From the NCBI GenBank assembly GCA_010909165.1, contig MU008183.1:620001-684000 (forward strand): a stretch of 64,000 nucleotides of DNA. Reading direction: 5' to 3'. How positions within the stretch are numbered: position 1 is the stretch's first letter; the number at the start of each line of letters is the position of its first letter. This document shows, piece after piece, positions 36,291-47,371 of the stretch. The notes beneath the pieces were generated by a model that had not been told where the DNA came from, searched no databases, and was given only the letters and a program-made list of their open reading frames with translations. The position numbers and the translations under genes were made by a program. The stretch is from Anthoceros angustus. Taxonomy: Eukaryota; Streptophyta; Anthocerotopsida; Anthocerotales; Anthocerotaceae.

Positions 36291-37165
36291 ATGGCGGAGC
36301 CGTGGGGAGGAGGCGCAGGAGCAGGAGCGGTCTTGGTCGTAACGCTCTTGGCGGGCCACCTTTTCTTCACGGCTCACGGTGAGCGGGATGGAGACGTAAC
36401 GATGGAGTCGTGGTGCTCGTTTCATTTTCGTTTCTTGATTGTTCTGTTCGTTTGCGCCTCGCGTGGGGCGTCCCAGCAGTTTTTGTTGCGTGAGATCATT
36501 TTGTGACGGACGAGGTGAGCGGGAACGTTCTTGGCGCAGGGTGTGGGGTGAACATCCGCAACCACTGCGGCTACCCGGTGACCACATGCGTGCAGAGCAG
36601 CAACAATCCGATCCACCAGTACCAGCTGCGGAGCGGGCGGTCGAAATTTCTGGACTTCAGCGCGGCGGGCTGCGCGTGGGTGGCGGGGGCGATCTGGGCG
36701 TCGGTGGGAGGAAGGTGCGCGGTGGCGGGCACGCCGAGCGCGTCTGTGGACAGGAATCTGGCCAACCTTGCGGAGTTCACGATCGGGGCTGGGAGCGGGC
36801 TGGATTTCTACGACCTCAGCAATGTGAACGCCTACACCATTCCGCTGCTCATCAAGCCAACCTCCATCGCGGGAGGCGGCGTCGCCAGCGGTTACAGGTG
36901 CGGGAGCCCGGTGTGCAGCATCGACAACATCCCGGCCTTCTGCCAGGGCAACAACCAGCTGCGGAGTATCTTCACGGGGGCCTTCGTTTGCATCAACACA
37001 GACGGGACGGCCGGGCAGGGCCCGACCGAGGGCACCCGCCTTTTCAAGGCCGCTTGTGACTCGGCTTACAGTTACAATTTTGATGACAAGACCTCCACCT
37101 TCACCTGCAACACAGGGTCCAACTACGAGGTTGTTTTCTGCCCGCGAAAGAATTTTGATTACTGA
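36291..37165 (+). CDS. Thaumatin-like (PR-5 type) secreted protein, two exons, 237 aa
   Basis: Exon 1 is 36291-36378 and exon 2 is 36540-37165, with a phase-1 GT-AG intron of 161 nt. Exon 1 encodes a signal peptide (MAEPWGGG, then AVLVVTLLAGHLFF, then TAH). The mature part starts near CGVNIRNHCGYPV and contains thaumatin-family landmarks: NLAEFTIG, LDFYDLSNVNAYTIPLLIKP, LFKAACDSAYSYNFDD, TSTFTC and YEVVFCP. Family members are apoplastic or vacuolar antifungal/glucan-binding proteins induced by pathogens or osmotic stress. I count 12 cysteines in the mature region rather than the 16 of classic long members, and the usual cysteine-rich middle (domain II) is reduced. The acidic-cleft residues are only partly recognisable. 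The start was chosen because it gives a clean signal peptide in phase with exon 2. Confidence 0.9.
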
Positions 37166-37388
37166 TAGAATCTGTGTAGGTACAAGCATCGCAAAGTCTT
37201 TTGCCTCATGCTCGCATCAACTGTCCCTGGGAGGGAGCCTGTAAGAAAGACCTAGCAGATGGGTGTACCGTAGATCGGCTAGGGTAGGGTGGTTTGTTCC
37301 TAGTGTTTACAAGGAGCTGTACTCACATGAAAACCCACACATAGAGAGGCGCTCCTACAAGCACCAATGATGCGAGCATTGCCCATAA

Positions 37389-38978
37389 TCACAAAACGGT
37401 GTACGCAGAGCCCTTTTTCTCGTCCTTGGGTTCCTCGGCTGGGAGAATGATGAAGCTGTTGTTCCGACCGCCGAAGACCTTTTCTAGCAGCGCATCCTCC
37501 ACATCCAGTGCTGCCTCCAGAATTTCCTTGGGGATTCCGTTGTACTGAGACCATTTTCCAGCTAGGAAAGCTGTGGTTGGGCTGGAGAGGGGCACCAGAT
37601 TGTTGTGGTGGTTAGATGCAGGTTTGTAGAGCAACAAACCTGGCATTTAGCACTGGGGCGGAGGTGAGAAGGCTTACATGGACGTGTCCGCCACCGAGAA
37701 CCAGTCCAGTCCGTCATGGCCAGCAACAAAGGCGAACCCGAACTGCCTTGGGATGACGACGATTTGGCCTTCTGTAATTTCCAAATCCACGATCAGGTTG
37801 CTGGTGGTGGGACTTGACAGCTGGTACCTTGCGCTTCCTCTGATGACATAGAACACTGTGTTGGCAGTCGGTGCCCATCCAGGACCGTAAATGGAGCCCT
37901 GAACCATAGCAGGAAGAAGCCTGAGAGAGTGATATGCAGTAGGAGAAACGATGAAAAAAAATGACCTTTGGTACCTTTTCCTGGTGGCCAAGCACCCCGC
38001 TGAGACTGATGGTCTGTAGGATAGGGTAGCGATCCAGAGAAGCGGCCAGATTCCAGAGTCTTCCTCCTTCAGGGACATCCACATCAGGGTCGCTGCTTGC
38101 CAGGGGAACCTGGAAGTCTGCATCGTAACGGATGCTCGAGCGTGGTGAACTGATGGAGGCCAAGGGCTTATGGAGCTTGACCAAGGAGCGCTCATGCTGC
38201 GAGTAGATGAGCTTGGCTGCGTCCGACTGGTCCACGTACAATGCAGCTGCCAGAACATCAAGACTGAAGGAATACAGGACTCCACTTTCTCCAAGTATGT
38301 CCAGTCTCTGCAACGTAAATGAATTTCCACAACATTGGGCTTTAGTCATCCATCCATCCTTCGTCCAAACATGCATGACATTTTCCAACCTGAATGCTGC
38401 CGGGGCGGAGACTGGCACTGGTGTCCCCAAATGCCACAACTGTGAAAGGCTCAGAGCCATCATTGTAGAACCAGTAGACAGCTTCTTTGGGGATAAAGAA
38501 GGCATCACCAGCCTGCAGAGTCCTGGTCTCAACGCTTCTCCCATTTGTCAGCACAATGCCCCACTTTGCCGACCCTGCCACAAACTCAGAATCAAGCTTT
38601 CTAAGGTTAGCCCCATGCCAGGACAAGGAAAAGAGATTCAAAAGGATGAGGAATTTCCAGCAAGTCATAAAAAATCCGATACAAACCTGCAGTCACCAAA
38701 CCGAGAACATCTGTGTCCAGGTGGCCTGGAAACTGGAGGCCATTCTCCTTCAACTCCAAGGAAAAGACAGCCAGAGTGCCATTCACGTCTCCTCGATACA
38801 GGTCCCACACGCTGATACTTCCACCGTCAGCGTTCACAACAACCCGAGGGGATGCTGGCACGTAGTCATCGAGGTTGAAGATGCCCTCAGCCTTGCAAGA
38901 AAGGATGCTACAGGCAAGGACCGAGACAAGAAGAGTGAGCAATTGTGCAACCAAGGCACTCTCCCTCAACTGAGCCAT
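37389..38978 (-). CDS. 11S globulin-like bicupin, secreted, five exons, 407 aa
   Basis: Exons are 38978-38687, 38574-38390, 38307-37975, 37898-37678 and 37581-37389, all joined by GT-AG introns of 76-112 nt. The start gives a signal peptide (MAQLRESALVAQLLTLLVSV, LACSILSCKA). Cupin 1 covers roughly residues 33-190 (WGIVLTNGRSVETRTLQAGD, AFFIPKEAVYWFYNDG, FTVVAFGDTS). Cupin 2 covers about 225-390 (SIYGPGWAPTANTVFYVIRG, ARYQLSSPTT, GQIVVIPRQFGFAFVAG, LDWFSVADTS, PTTAFLAGK). This is the legumin/glutelin-type two-barrel fold. Seed relatives are storage proteins, and in a spore plant a role in spore storage or a secreted sugar- or phenolic-binding function is possible. The Asn-Gly processing site between the halves is not obvious. 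An upstream in-frame ATG at 39050 is rejected as start because a TATA box lies just above it. Confidence 0.88.
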
Positions 38979-39075
38979 TTCAAGACCCAAAAAAAAAAAC
39001 TCTCTTCTGCTGCTATGCTTCCAGTGAGGCTCTCTGGGTTGGATGAGCACCTGAGTGGCAGATGAGATGAAGCAG

Positions 39076-39083
39076 CCTTATAT
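39076..39083 (-). promoter_or_regulatory. TATA box of the bicupin gene
   Basis: The minus strand reads ATATAAGG about 98-105 bases upstream of the chosen ATG. This predicts transcription start near 39050 and a short leader, and it supports initiation at 38978. Confidence 0.5.
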
Positions 39084-40552
39084 CACACCCCGCTCTCCAA
39101 CAGACAATTATTGCAACAGCAGCAGAGTGCCAGAGACATACGAGGAAGCTTGATGTACCGGCTGCATCAAGCTTGCCAACCGAGTGCGTGCTCACATCGT
39201 GGCTCGGAAATATCATATGAAACTCCACCCGCCAGGGTGCTGTGTAACCGATCCCGCCGCACAGTGCTTCAAATGGAGTTAAAGCCGTACACGCCTCCGC
39301 AGATTCCACAATGGGCGCCGGCCACACCTACCAACCACAAACTACCGAGCATCAGGCAACAAGCAACGATGAACGATGAGAAGAACTCAGAACTGCTTCC
39401 CCAAAGGCCAGGCAACAACACCGCAAAATTTCTGCACCACCTCAAAGAAGAGAGGAGCCAAGAGAGGAAGCAAGAGATGATTCATTGAGTGGAAGCGTTC
39501 GTGATGACGACTCCTGTTGTGGCAGAAAGTCCTGAGGCGAGCGGATTTTCTGTCACAAGGGGGATCGTCATCGCGAGCCATTCCGCTTCGCACGCGACTC
39601 CACCAGAATATTGCGTACTAGTTCAACAACAAGAATGAAGAAGGACGCTTCGGAGTGGCCATTTTCTGGTGTATCCGGAATGAATGCCTGCAAGATTCAC
39701 GCTCTGGCGCTGTCCTCGTGGTTGAGACTGGACACCGGATTTCCGTGGCTGTCTGCAGCTGCATACAAGCAGGTCTATCGCTTGCTGGCACGTGGACTTG
39801 ACTTTCCTAGTCCGATTGCTGCCTTTAGGCAAGTCAAGCAACATTTACGAGATGGGCCAGAATTCTTAAACCCACCAGCCAGGTTTGTTCCGGTCTGCTT
39901 GCATGAGCTTGCGTTTGGACTGGGACTTGCAGGAGTCTAGGAAGTCTCGAGTCCGTCCCCCAGAGACCCGAGAGGAGCCCGGACCCGGAAGCAAGATAGC
40001 AGCACACTCTGCTTGCCATGGCCAGGAAGCGTCGGTGCTGCATGCGGTGCATCGCAATCGGTCGTGGCCACCCACTAGATTCCTCACTCTCATTCAATTT
40101 GGGCCTGTCTCTGATGTCCTGGACTCAGATAGTAGGTTGGGCAGAGAGTGGACTTGGAAGCCACACCCTTGATGTGGAAAGTTGGACCATTCACAGGGTG
40201 ACTGACGCAAGGCACCAGGCCTGCCTCCCTCTCTGGTCTGCCCTACCCTGCCATGCCATGCACTTGTACGTGAACGTCCTTTTGGCATGAGCGTGATAAA
40301 CAAATACGTGCATCAACCTCAGGTCACGCTTGCGATATGACTGCCTGATACCCTTCCTGCGAGCTCGCAATGTCCTACCCGGTCCTGTGAAGAATCACCA
40401 TACATGAGATGAAGAGGCCATTACAGTGCAGTGTTCCTCCCTAGAAGTAGTTGCAAGACCCGGCTGAAAACATCAGTGATGTTCCCAGGTCGGTCTCCCT
40501 CAGTGTTTAGAGAGGGTGGCCAACGTCATCTTCAGTGATCCTCTTCCTGGCT
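39084..40552. other. Intergenic, no supported gene
   Basis: Short frames on both strands have no recognised domain. No RNA gene is seen. Confidence 0.4.
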
Positions 40553-41110
40553 GGAGTGTCCATGACAGGAGACGTCATCCTACACTTGGGCTTCCTGGAC
40601 CGGATCATGAATTATGAGATCAAGAGAATGCGCCGAGTTCACCAGAGATTTGGCTCCTTCCTGTCAGGTGTGCTGGAGGAACATATCCTGCGAAATCCCG
40701 CGGCTCTGCGAAGGGTGTACCACGAGCTGGACGCGGTGGTAGGGAAAGAGAGGTTGATCACGGAATCCGATCTCCCAAACCTTCCCTACTCCCAGGCTGC
40801 GGTAAAGGAAACCTTCCGCCTTCATCCCGCCGGGCCGTTACTGGTTCCTCACGCAAGCAGCGAGGCTTGCGAGGTGGCAGGCTGCCACATCCCTGCCGAG
40901 ACCACCACCTTCGTGAATGCGTGGAGCATCGTCCCCCGCTGGAGTTTCAGCCCGACAGGATCGACGTGCGAGGCCAGCACTTCCAGCTGCTCCCTTTTGG
41001 CTCCGGCAGACGAGCTTGCCCTGGTATCCACCTGGGGATTGCCATGCTGCAGTACTCGCTGGCGAGGCGGGTGCATAGCTGCGATTGGGCCTGGCCACAG
41101 GGTCGGTGAG
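40553..41110 (+). pseudogene. Cytochrome P450 pseudogene (A-type, internal deletions)
   Basis: The first frame has the F-G region ([20 protein letters not shown]) running directly into [20 protein letters not shown]. The I-helix with its oxygen-binding A/G-G-x-D/E-T-T/S motif is therefore missing. Then follow [19 protein letters not shown] (K-helix ExxR intact) and [13 protein letters not shown]. After a second deletion and frame change, another frame gives [20 protein letters not shown] and the heme loop [10 protein letters not shown] (40996-41025) with the axial Cys. The N-terminal membrane anchor and first ~230 residues are absent. Intact relatives are ER-bound monooxygenases of plant secondary metabolism. 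The subfamily cannot be named safely. Confidence 0.85.
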
Positions 41111-41841
41111 GTCAGATGTTCTGCAAGCCTCAACCTCCCCGTTCTCAAAGCCATGGATCACAGAAGCCGCGTAACGTCGGGGAATCAGAATGCTTGCTGT
41201 CTACGCCGGGTTTGTTTTTTGATTTATTTTCAAAATACTAAATAATAATGAAAAAAACAAATCACAGAAGCCGCGTAGCGTAACACACACACAGTGCCTC
41301 CACTCTCCACTCGACGTCACGCTCTTTTTCTTTTCCAGTGTCTCATACTCTGATTGCCCACCGTATTACAATATCCTACTTGAATCCTGCTGGCTCAAAA
41401 ATACCTCTCTTCCAAGATGTCCCCCGCCTTTGCCCTTCGCTACTTGTCCTGCAGACACATTCTTTACTCATTTCAATCGGTAAATGACGACGGAGACTTC
41501 AGTCAAGCGAAATCCAGCCCGGTTAACAGCTGTCCGTCGTTTCTGGAGGCAGTTAGCTTAAGCAGCAAGATACCTTGCAATTCATCATTCCTCCCACCGC
41601 AAAGAGAAAACCCATATAAACTGATAACAAAATTGTCTAGGACCCACATACAGACAAGGACATCGGAGACCTGGGGCCATGCCTAGACTGTTGCATTCTT
41701 TGTGCATTAGGTACAATTCCCAAGACTTTCTCTCCAATGCAGCCCGGCTTGTGGTAAAATCTATCCTCGTCATAACTCCAGAGACTACCCAAAAACGAAG
41801 TTGTTGATTGGTCTCCCCAGATGTAATTGCGTGGACGGTCT

Positions 41842-41881
41842 TCAGAAGTCCCTTTGGGGACTTCTGCAAAGGGACTTCTGA
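41842..41881. repeat. 15-bp inverted repeat (hairpin)
   Basis: The arms tcagaagtccctttg and caaagggacttctga are perfect complements separated by a 10-base spacer. A further partial copy (acttcccttgggg) follows. It lies in intergenic sequence, and its function is unknown. Confidence 0.6.
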
Positions 41882-42718
41882 CTTCCCTTGGGGTCATGAC
41901 TTCAAGAGTCTTGCGCAGAAAAGCAGTTCTTTCCCGTTGACGTTACATGAGGGCAAACTTGGGTGATATTCAAGCCATGCAATTCCAGCTTGTTTTCATT
42001 CAACCCAGATTCCTAGATGAGGGGCAGAGGTGATCCATCCCAGCCAAGTTTTGTGACTTGCTGACACATTTGTGTGTGGGGAAGCGTGGGAATGGCAGCG
42101 TAGGATGGAGATTGCGAGCTCACAAACCAGGTACATATGTCGATATGTGAAGGGCGTTCAGGCTGTTGCAGCTTGGTGCAGCCCACCGTGCAGCAGCTGG
42201 GAACCAGTCCAGTGGTTTGAGTCAACTTTTGTTCTGTGGCCTTGTCCAACGTCGGGTACACTGGCAGCATATACGTGGGGTAGCAAGGTCAAGCCGCAGC
42301 GATGCATGAACAGTTCAACAAGAAGACAAGAAGAGACATGTAACTTCCCAATTCTGACCTCGACGACGCTGGCTGCCAGCAACACAGCGGGAGCATCAGA
42401 GCAGATTCAACACCAAGGCAAGTAAAAATGAAGCCTCGCCAGCATCCTGACTCGCTGCCGGGCAGCCCATGAGAACGGAAGGGAAGTGAGACAGTCGTCG
42501 AAATACCCGACATCCATGCCCGGCTTTCGAGTGGTGGGAGTTTCCTCACTTGGCTGGGTAAGGCTGGCGGCATGGGATGGTGGCGGCTCCAATTAACGGG
42601 AGGCTTGCCGCGTCCAAAGTATGATTTGTGTAGTGAGTGGTGGTAGCGGCTCTCCCTCTCCGCGGGGCGGGGTTTTGTTACGCGCTTGGACTGACGTCCC
42701 CATTCGCAAGCCGCCCTA

Positions 42719-42770
42719 TCCTGCGCTCCTGCGCTCCTGCGCTCCAGCGCTCCAACGCTCCTGCGCCTGG
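42719..42770. repeat. Short tandem repeat, unit gcgctcctgc
   Basis: About five imperfect 10-base units (gcgctcctgc, gcgctccagc, gcgctccaac) lie in tandem, 380 bases upstream of the epoxide hydrolase start. Confidence 0.8.
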
Positions 42771-43152
42771 CGATCTAAATCGGTGCCGTTTTCTGGCGCA
42801 GCACGCCATGGCGAGCCGGTGAACGCGCCTCATCCGCCTCTTCATACAGCAGACCGAGCGGACAACGCCAGAGGAAGCCAGAACAGCAACTCCTGCAGCG
42901 GCATCTCAGCTCGTCCGCCCAGGGCATTGCACCAACCGTCTCCGAGGACACAGCCGAGGAGCGGTACACGAGGGGGAGGAATTGGAAGAAGAGAATTGCG
43001 AAGCTCAACTCCGCAAACCGGAGTATGCTATCCGTGTGCCGCACTGCAGGAAGCACGCTGTTACCACACGATTGCAGCTGCTTCGGGAATTGCACGCTTC
43101 TGCGATATACCGTAGTGTGGAAGAACTTGAATTGTGCTGTCCAACCCGAGGC

Positions 43153-44058
43153 ATGGCTCGCCAGGAGCTGAGCCACCGCATGGTGAGAACCAACGGGATC
43201 GACATGCACATCGCGGAGCAAGGGAGCGGGCCGACGGTGCTTCTTTTGCACGGCTTTCCGGAGATCTGGTATTCCTGGAGGCACCAGCTCCCGGCGCTGG
43301 CGGCGGCTGGATTCCACGCTGTGGCTCCCGACATCCGGGGCTACGGGCTCACCAAGGGCCCGGACGATCCCCGCCAATACGACGCGCTCAGCATGGTGGC
43401 GGATCTGGCGGGCCTGATCGAGGCTTTGGGAGAGAAGCAGGTGTTTGTGGTAGGGCACGACTGGGGCGCTCACCACGCGTGGGATCTGTGCCTGCTGCGC
43501 CCCGATCTTGTTAGGGCCGTCGTCTGTCTCAGCGTCCCGTTCCAGCCGAGGTTGGCGTCCGGGAGCTGGCTCTCGCGTTACCGCAGGGAGCTGGGGGACA
43601 ATTTCTACATGGTGAGATTCCAGAAGCCCGGGCTGGCGGAAGAGGATTACAACATCTGCGGGACGGCAAATGCGCTGCGGAGAATGTTTGCGTACGGGCA
43701 GGAGGTTCCCGCCAATCCTATCAGCGAAAAGGAGTTGGCTGTCTACGCCAAGAGCTTCGCAAGCACCGGATGGACTGGCGCGCTGAACGCGTACCGGAAC
43801 ATAGAGAGGTCGTGGGAGCTCAAGGCTCCTTGGACGGATTGTGGTGTCGAAATGCCTGCGCTCTTCATGGTGGGGGAACACGATGCTGTGTATGCATTCC
43901 CCGGGATGCGGGAGTATGTGCATGGAGAAGGATTTCGGAAGTATGTTCCCAATTTGGAGCAGATCGTGGTGCTTGAGGACAGTCACCATTTCATCCAGCA
44001 GGAGAGACATGAGACTGTCTCGGCTCACATGATCGAGTTCTTCCAAAACCACTTGTGA
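43153..44058 (+). CDS. Soluble epoxide hydrolase (alpha/beta-hydrolase fold), 301 aa
   Basis: A single-exon frame with the ATG at 43153. The family hydrolyses epoxides (in plants notably epoxy fatty acids for cutin and defence) to diols in the cytosol or peroxisome. Visible catalytic parts are the oxyanion-hole motif HGFP (residues 33-36), the nucleophile elbow GHDWGA with Asp103, and the lid tyrosines Tyr152 (NFYMVRFQKPG) and Tyr214 (TGALNAYRN). The charge-relay Asp244 (VGEHD) and the base His279 (DSHHFIQQE) are also present. All required residues and the normal ~310-residue plant length are present, so the enzyme should be active. The frame is open for 57 more codons upstream, but that part is unlike the family and begins well before MVRTNGIDMHI, so the inner ATG is preferred. 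No peroxisomal targeting tripeptide is seen at the C-terminus (QNHL). Confidence 0.95.
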   Translation: MARQELSHRMVRTNGIDMHIAEQGSGPTVLLLHGFPEIWYSWRHQLPALAAAGFHAVAPDIRGYGLTKGPDDPRQYDALSMVADLAGLIEALGEKQVFVVGHDWGAHHAWDLCLLRPDLVRAVVCLSVPFQPRLASGSWLSRYRRELGDNFYMVRFQKPGLAEEDYNICGTANALRRMFAYGQEVPANPISEKELAVYAKSFASTGWTGALNAYRNIERSWELKAPWTDCGVEMPALFMVGEHDAVYAFPGMREYVHGEGFRKYVPNLEQIVVLEDSHHFIQQERHETVSAHMIEFFQNHL

Positions 44059-44916
44059 ATTTTGTGCATCACCGTTAGCCAGGAAGGGAGAGCCTAGAAG
44101 TAGCGAGCTCCCACCCACTGCGCTTATTCTTTCCTCCTTGCATCGTGCGCAAGCCAATTGCAAGTCGAGTTGAGGCAAATTTGTGGAAAATAACCAAGGA
44201 CGATCGTCAATTTTTTTGTTCTCTCCCATACGTGCAGACGCGTTTGTCACTGCTCAAGTGCTTCCTGCAGACATGTCGGTCTGAGCGCCTCCTTGACATT
44301 AGTATCTACTCGGGGGCACGCCATGGCTGAGGTCGGTGTTGCAGATCCAGGCCTGAGAGTTCCATATCGTCGTTCTTGTCTGTATCCAGTCGCAGTCTGG
44401 CTCAGATTTGTCGCCTTTCTGCCCGGTCTGGTCTGGGGGAAGAATGATCTGGAATGTCAAACACGGCTCTCACAAAAACGAGTCGTAATGCAAGAAGCAA
44501 GATTTTGCAGATTGATGTGGACAAAAGAATGACAGTTTATTGCAACCTCAACGAGGTTATGATTGCTGATTCCGGGGATTAAGAAACCGGAAGAACATGG
44601 AATCCGCTTCAGGACGGAGATGAGGAACGTGTGGAGGTTGAAGTACCTCCCACTACAAGCAGGCACGGACTGGCCGCTGAGTGCTCACCTCTATACCCTG
44701 GGTGATGGTATGACAAGAATCCTGCATCTGAAGGCCCATGGATTTAGGACAAGGCAGATCCTGGCAAGACTGTCACAAGATGCCGCAAGAATGGAGTCCC
44801 CTGGGGTTAAGATCGAACAAAATTGCTCCTGGAACAACAAGATGCAGGGAGGAGTGATGAGGAATCAAGAGAGGCTCACAGACCTCCATGATTCCCCGGA
44901 ACCTTCAAGAGAGTGC

Positions 44917-45290
44917 CTAAAACGCATCCACAAGCTTCCGAATGCGCGCCATGTTGAGCAGGCGGATGCGGGAGCGCACAGAGATGTCGAACTCCAGCCC
45001 GAGGCACGGCCAATTGAAGCGGATGTCCAGCGACGGGTCCACGCACAGCAGGTAGTCTTCCACATCCAATTCCGCAGTCCTCCATTCCAAATCGTCTTCT
45101 TCTTCCTCCTCCCATTCCCCAGCCTCCGCCTCCCAGATGAACATGGAGGAGGAAGCCAGCCAGTGTGATCTCACCAGCCAATCCATGAAACTCACAGTCT
45201 TCCCTCCAGCAAGCTGCACCGCGAGACTGAATTCAGATCCCTGGCCAGCCTGTTCGGATAGCTTCTTCGGAGCCTCTCCTTCTTGCTTCT
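44917..45290 (-). CDS. Possible C-terminal exon of an unidentified protein
   Basis: The minus-strand frame is continuous through KKQEGEAPKKLSEQAGQGSE, LAVQLAGGKTVSFMDWL, an acidic run (EWEEEEEDDLEW) and LDIRFNWPCLGLEF, ending at ARIRKLVDAF. Its mixed hydrophobic and charged composition is protein-like, but I recognise no domain. No ATG-led complete gene could be assembled from upstream sequence. It may be chance. Confidence 0.25.
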
Positions 45291-47214
45291 TCTACCAGAT
45301 CCCGCAAGTCTCAGACGTGGTTCAGAAAAACCCGCTTATTATGTCCAGTTCTGCACTGCCGCTGCCGCATACCTGTGACGTGCCTCGGACTCCCTGCCTG
45401 TCCCTGGCTCACGTTGTACGATATACCGCCAATGGCAGCTTTATTGAGCACGCAACAATTGCCAAATAAAATGGCTTGCAGTCGCAGGAATAGGAACCCC
45501 GGTGCCCATGGCGTGGGGTCACCACATTCCACCGCCCCATGTCCAGTTCCGAAGAAGTAGGCCCGAGCCTCCAGGAGATGGTGGAGTCGTGAGCGAGGGA
45601 AGTGGAATCCGCACAATCTTTAACCGGGAGTCCTGGTGAGATCCTCTCACAATCCTTTAGGGGCTGTTGGAAAGAAGCGGAGTGACTCTGCAACGGGGTC
45701 CAACGTGCACGACCCACATTCACCAGCCTGGTTGTGAGGTTGTGAGATTGTGAGGTTCTGAGGGAGCAGGCTGCGAATTTCCAGAACCGAAAATCAGAAG
45801 GGCTTTGAAATCCGGTCGTGTAGGAGGGGAGCAGCCTATGCATGCAGAGATGCTAAAACTGGCAACAGACTGTTCCTTTGACCAGCACGTATGTGTGTAT
45901 GTACTACACGAGACCTGAGGAATTACAGTACCAGGGAGTACGAACGTTGGATTGGAGACTGCAAGATGATGGGCAGTGGGGAAGAAGTCAAAGCAAGTAA
46001 GGTGGTGGTTTCACCTGCAACTTGCCTTGTCAAGGTTGTTGGTTGTTCCGGGTTCACCTGCTTCCTTCCAGGATGTGAGGATGTATCAACTTGTCGGACC
46101 ACCCACATGTAAATCGTAATCCTCGGAGTGGAGGAGGATGCAAGTTGCCTGCTTGCTGCAAAGCTTCACGACATAAAAATCTGCAGAAGGAGCTTCACCA
46201 AAAGGCAGGAAGATGTACTAGAAACACATGTGCAGATGGAGGGAAGTTTGAGAACGACGATGAACCACAAGTGGAGTAGATGTATTCACAACCTACGGGT
46301 AGAGTGATGAGGAATCTGAAACAAAACGATCCCTCGTGAAGCGGAATTAGAACACCTCACCCAACAGGAATGCGCGTTGGTATGGACGCAGGGGAACATA
46401 ACCAACGCGAAGCCCAACCAACAAGGTTATGAGAGTCAGGACGTAGCAACGATGTGACAAGTCACGGGGAGAACGAAAACTAGGTGCAGACAGGAACAAT
46501 GGCGATAGGTGGCACAGTCTCCCTGTTTCCTCCCCGCAAATGCCCACCTAACGCAGGCCAGGATGTGCGGACAGGCATCTCAGAACCCTAAAAGCCACCA
46601 CTGCATCACCGCCACATGACAGAAATATCTGTTTAGCAATCTACAAACTCGGCACAAAGCTAGCAGAACTGCAAGAGACTGATCGGTGGTGAGCACATGG
46701 TCTGTAGTGTCTGTATATTTCCAGCCCACCGACTATTCTCATTAGCAAAGAGTGCGGAAAGATTGGAAGAAGCAAGCAACGGCCATGTCTTTCCCAAAGC
46801 CTGCGCATTACCCTGCGTGGTGATGCGTGTCATCAATGCCAGTCTTTGCGCATTCTATATCCGGCACTTCAAGGACACCAACGCAGTGAGGAAAAAAAAG
46901 AAGGAACCTTATGCCTGCCCCAACGTCTGCTTTTGACCAGGCTCCTTTAATCCAGCTGCTTCGGGAGAAGTGTAAATAATGAGGGATTAGCAGGTCTCGG
47001 GACTGGCGGTGGCTCGTTTATGGTAACGTACATGCATCGAGAACCGGAGACAAGGCCAGGCCATGAACATTCTGAGAGAGACATACTTTATTACTCATGG
47101 TGTTGGTACAAAGATCGAAGGGAGTGATTGGTCACTGAGACCAGGGGGGTGGGTGGGGCGGAGCTTCGGAAGGAAGAGGGTGTGGAAATGTACAGCCAAG
47201 GACGAACAAACAAG

Positions 47215-47330
47215 GAAAATGACGGGAAGCAAGAAAGGAAATGGAAGAGAAGCAAGAAAGGAAAGGGAAGAGAAGCAAGGAAAGGGAAGGGAAGGGGAGA
47301 AAAGGGAAGGGACGTAAACGAAACTAGGAA
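47215..47330. repeat. Polypurine tract
   Basis: An almost uninterrupted A/G run built of variants of gaaaggaaatggaagagaagc, just downstream of the bHLH stop on its template side. On the mRNA this would be a pyrimidine-rich 3' UTR segment. Confidence 0.8.
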
Positions 47331-47371
47331 ACAAGGGAGCAAGGAAGAAACCCCAGAAAGCAAGAAGAATA

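Larger units (their letters stand above)
41111..43152. other. Intergenic, no supported gene
   Basis: Besides the 41842-41881 hairpin and a 10-bp repeat at 42719-42770, I see no gene. The right end presumably includes the epoxide hydrolase promoter and 5' UTR. Confidence 0.4.
44059..47371. other. Intergenic, mostly without supported genes
   Basis: Contains the epoxide hydrolase 3' flank, one possible minus-strand exon (44917-45290) and the bHLH 3' flank. Otherwise only short unrecognised frames are present. Confidence 0.4.

Noticed and set aside
35910-36506. A 198-codon plus-strand frame starting upstream of the thaumatin-like gene
   Set aside because: Only its part from the ATG at 36291 is used (signal peptide). 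The upstream portion is unlike the family and the downstream portion is intron.
42775-44250. A 491-codon minus-strand frame opposite the epoxide hydrolase
   Set aside because: It is longer than the real gene but antisense to all catalytic motifs. It is a codon-bias shadow.
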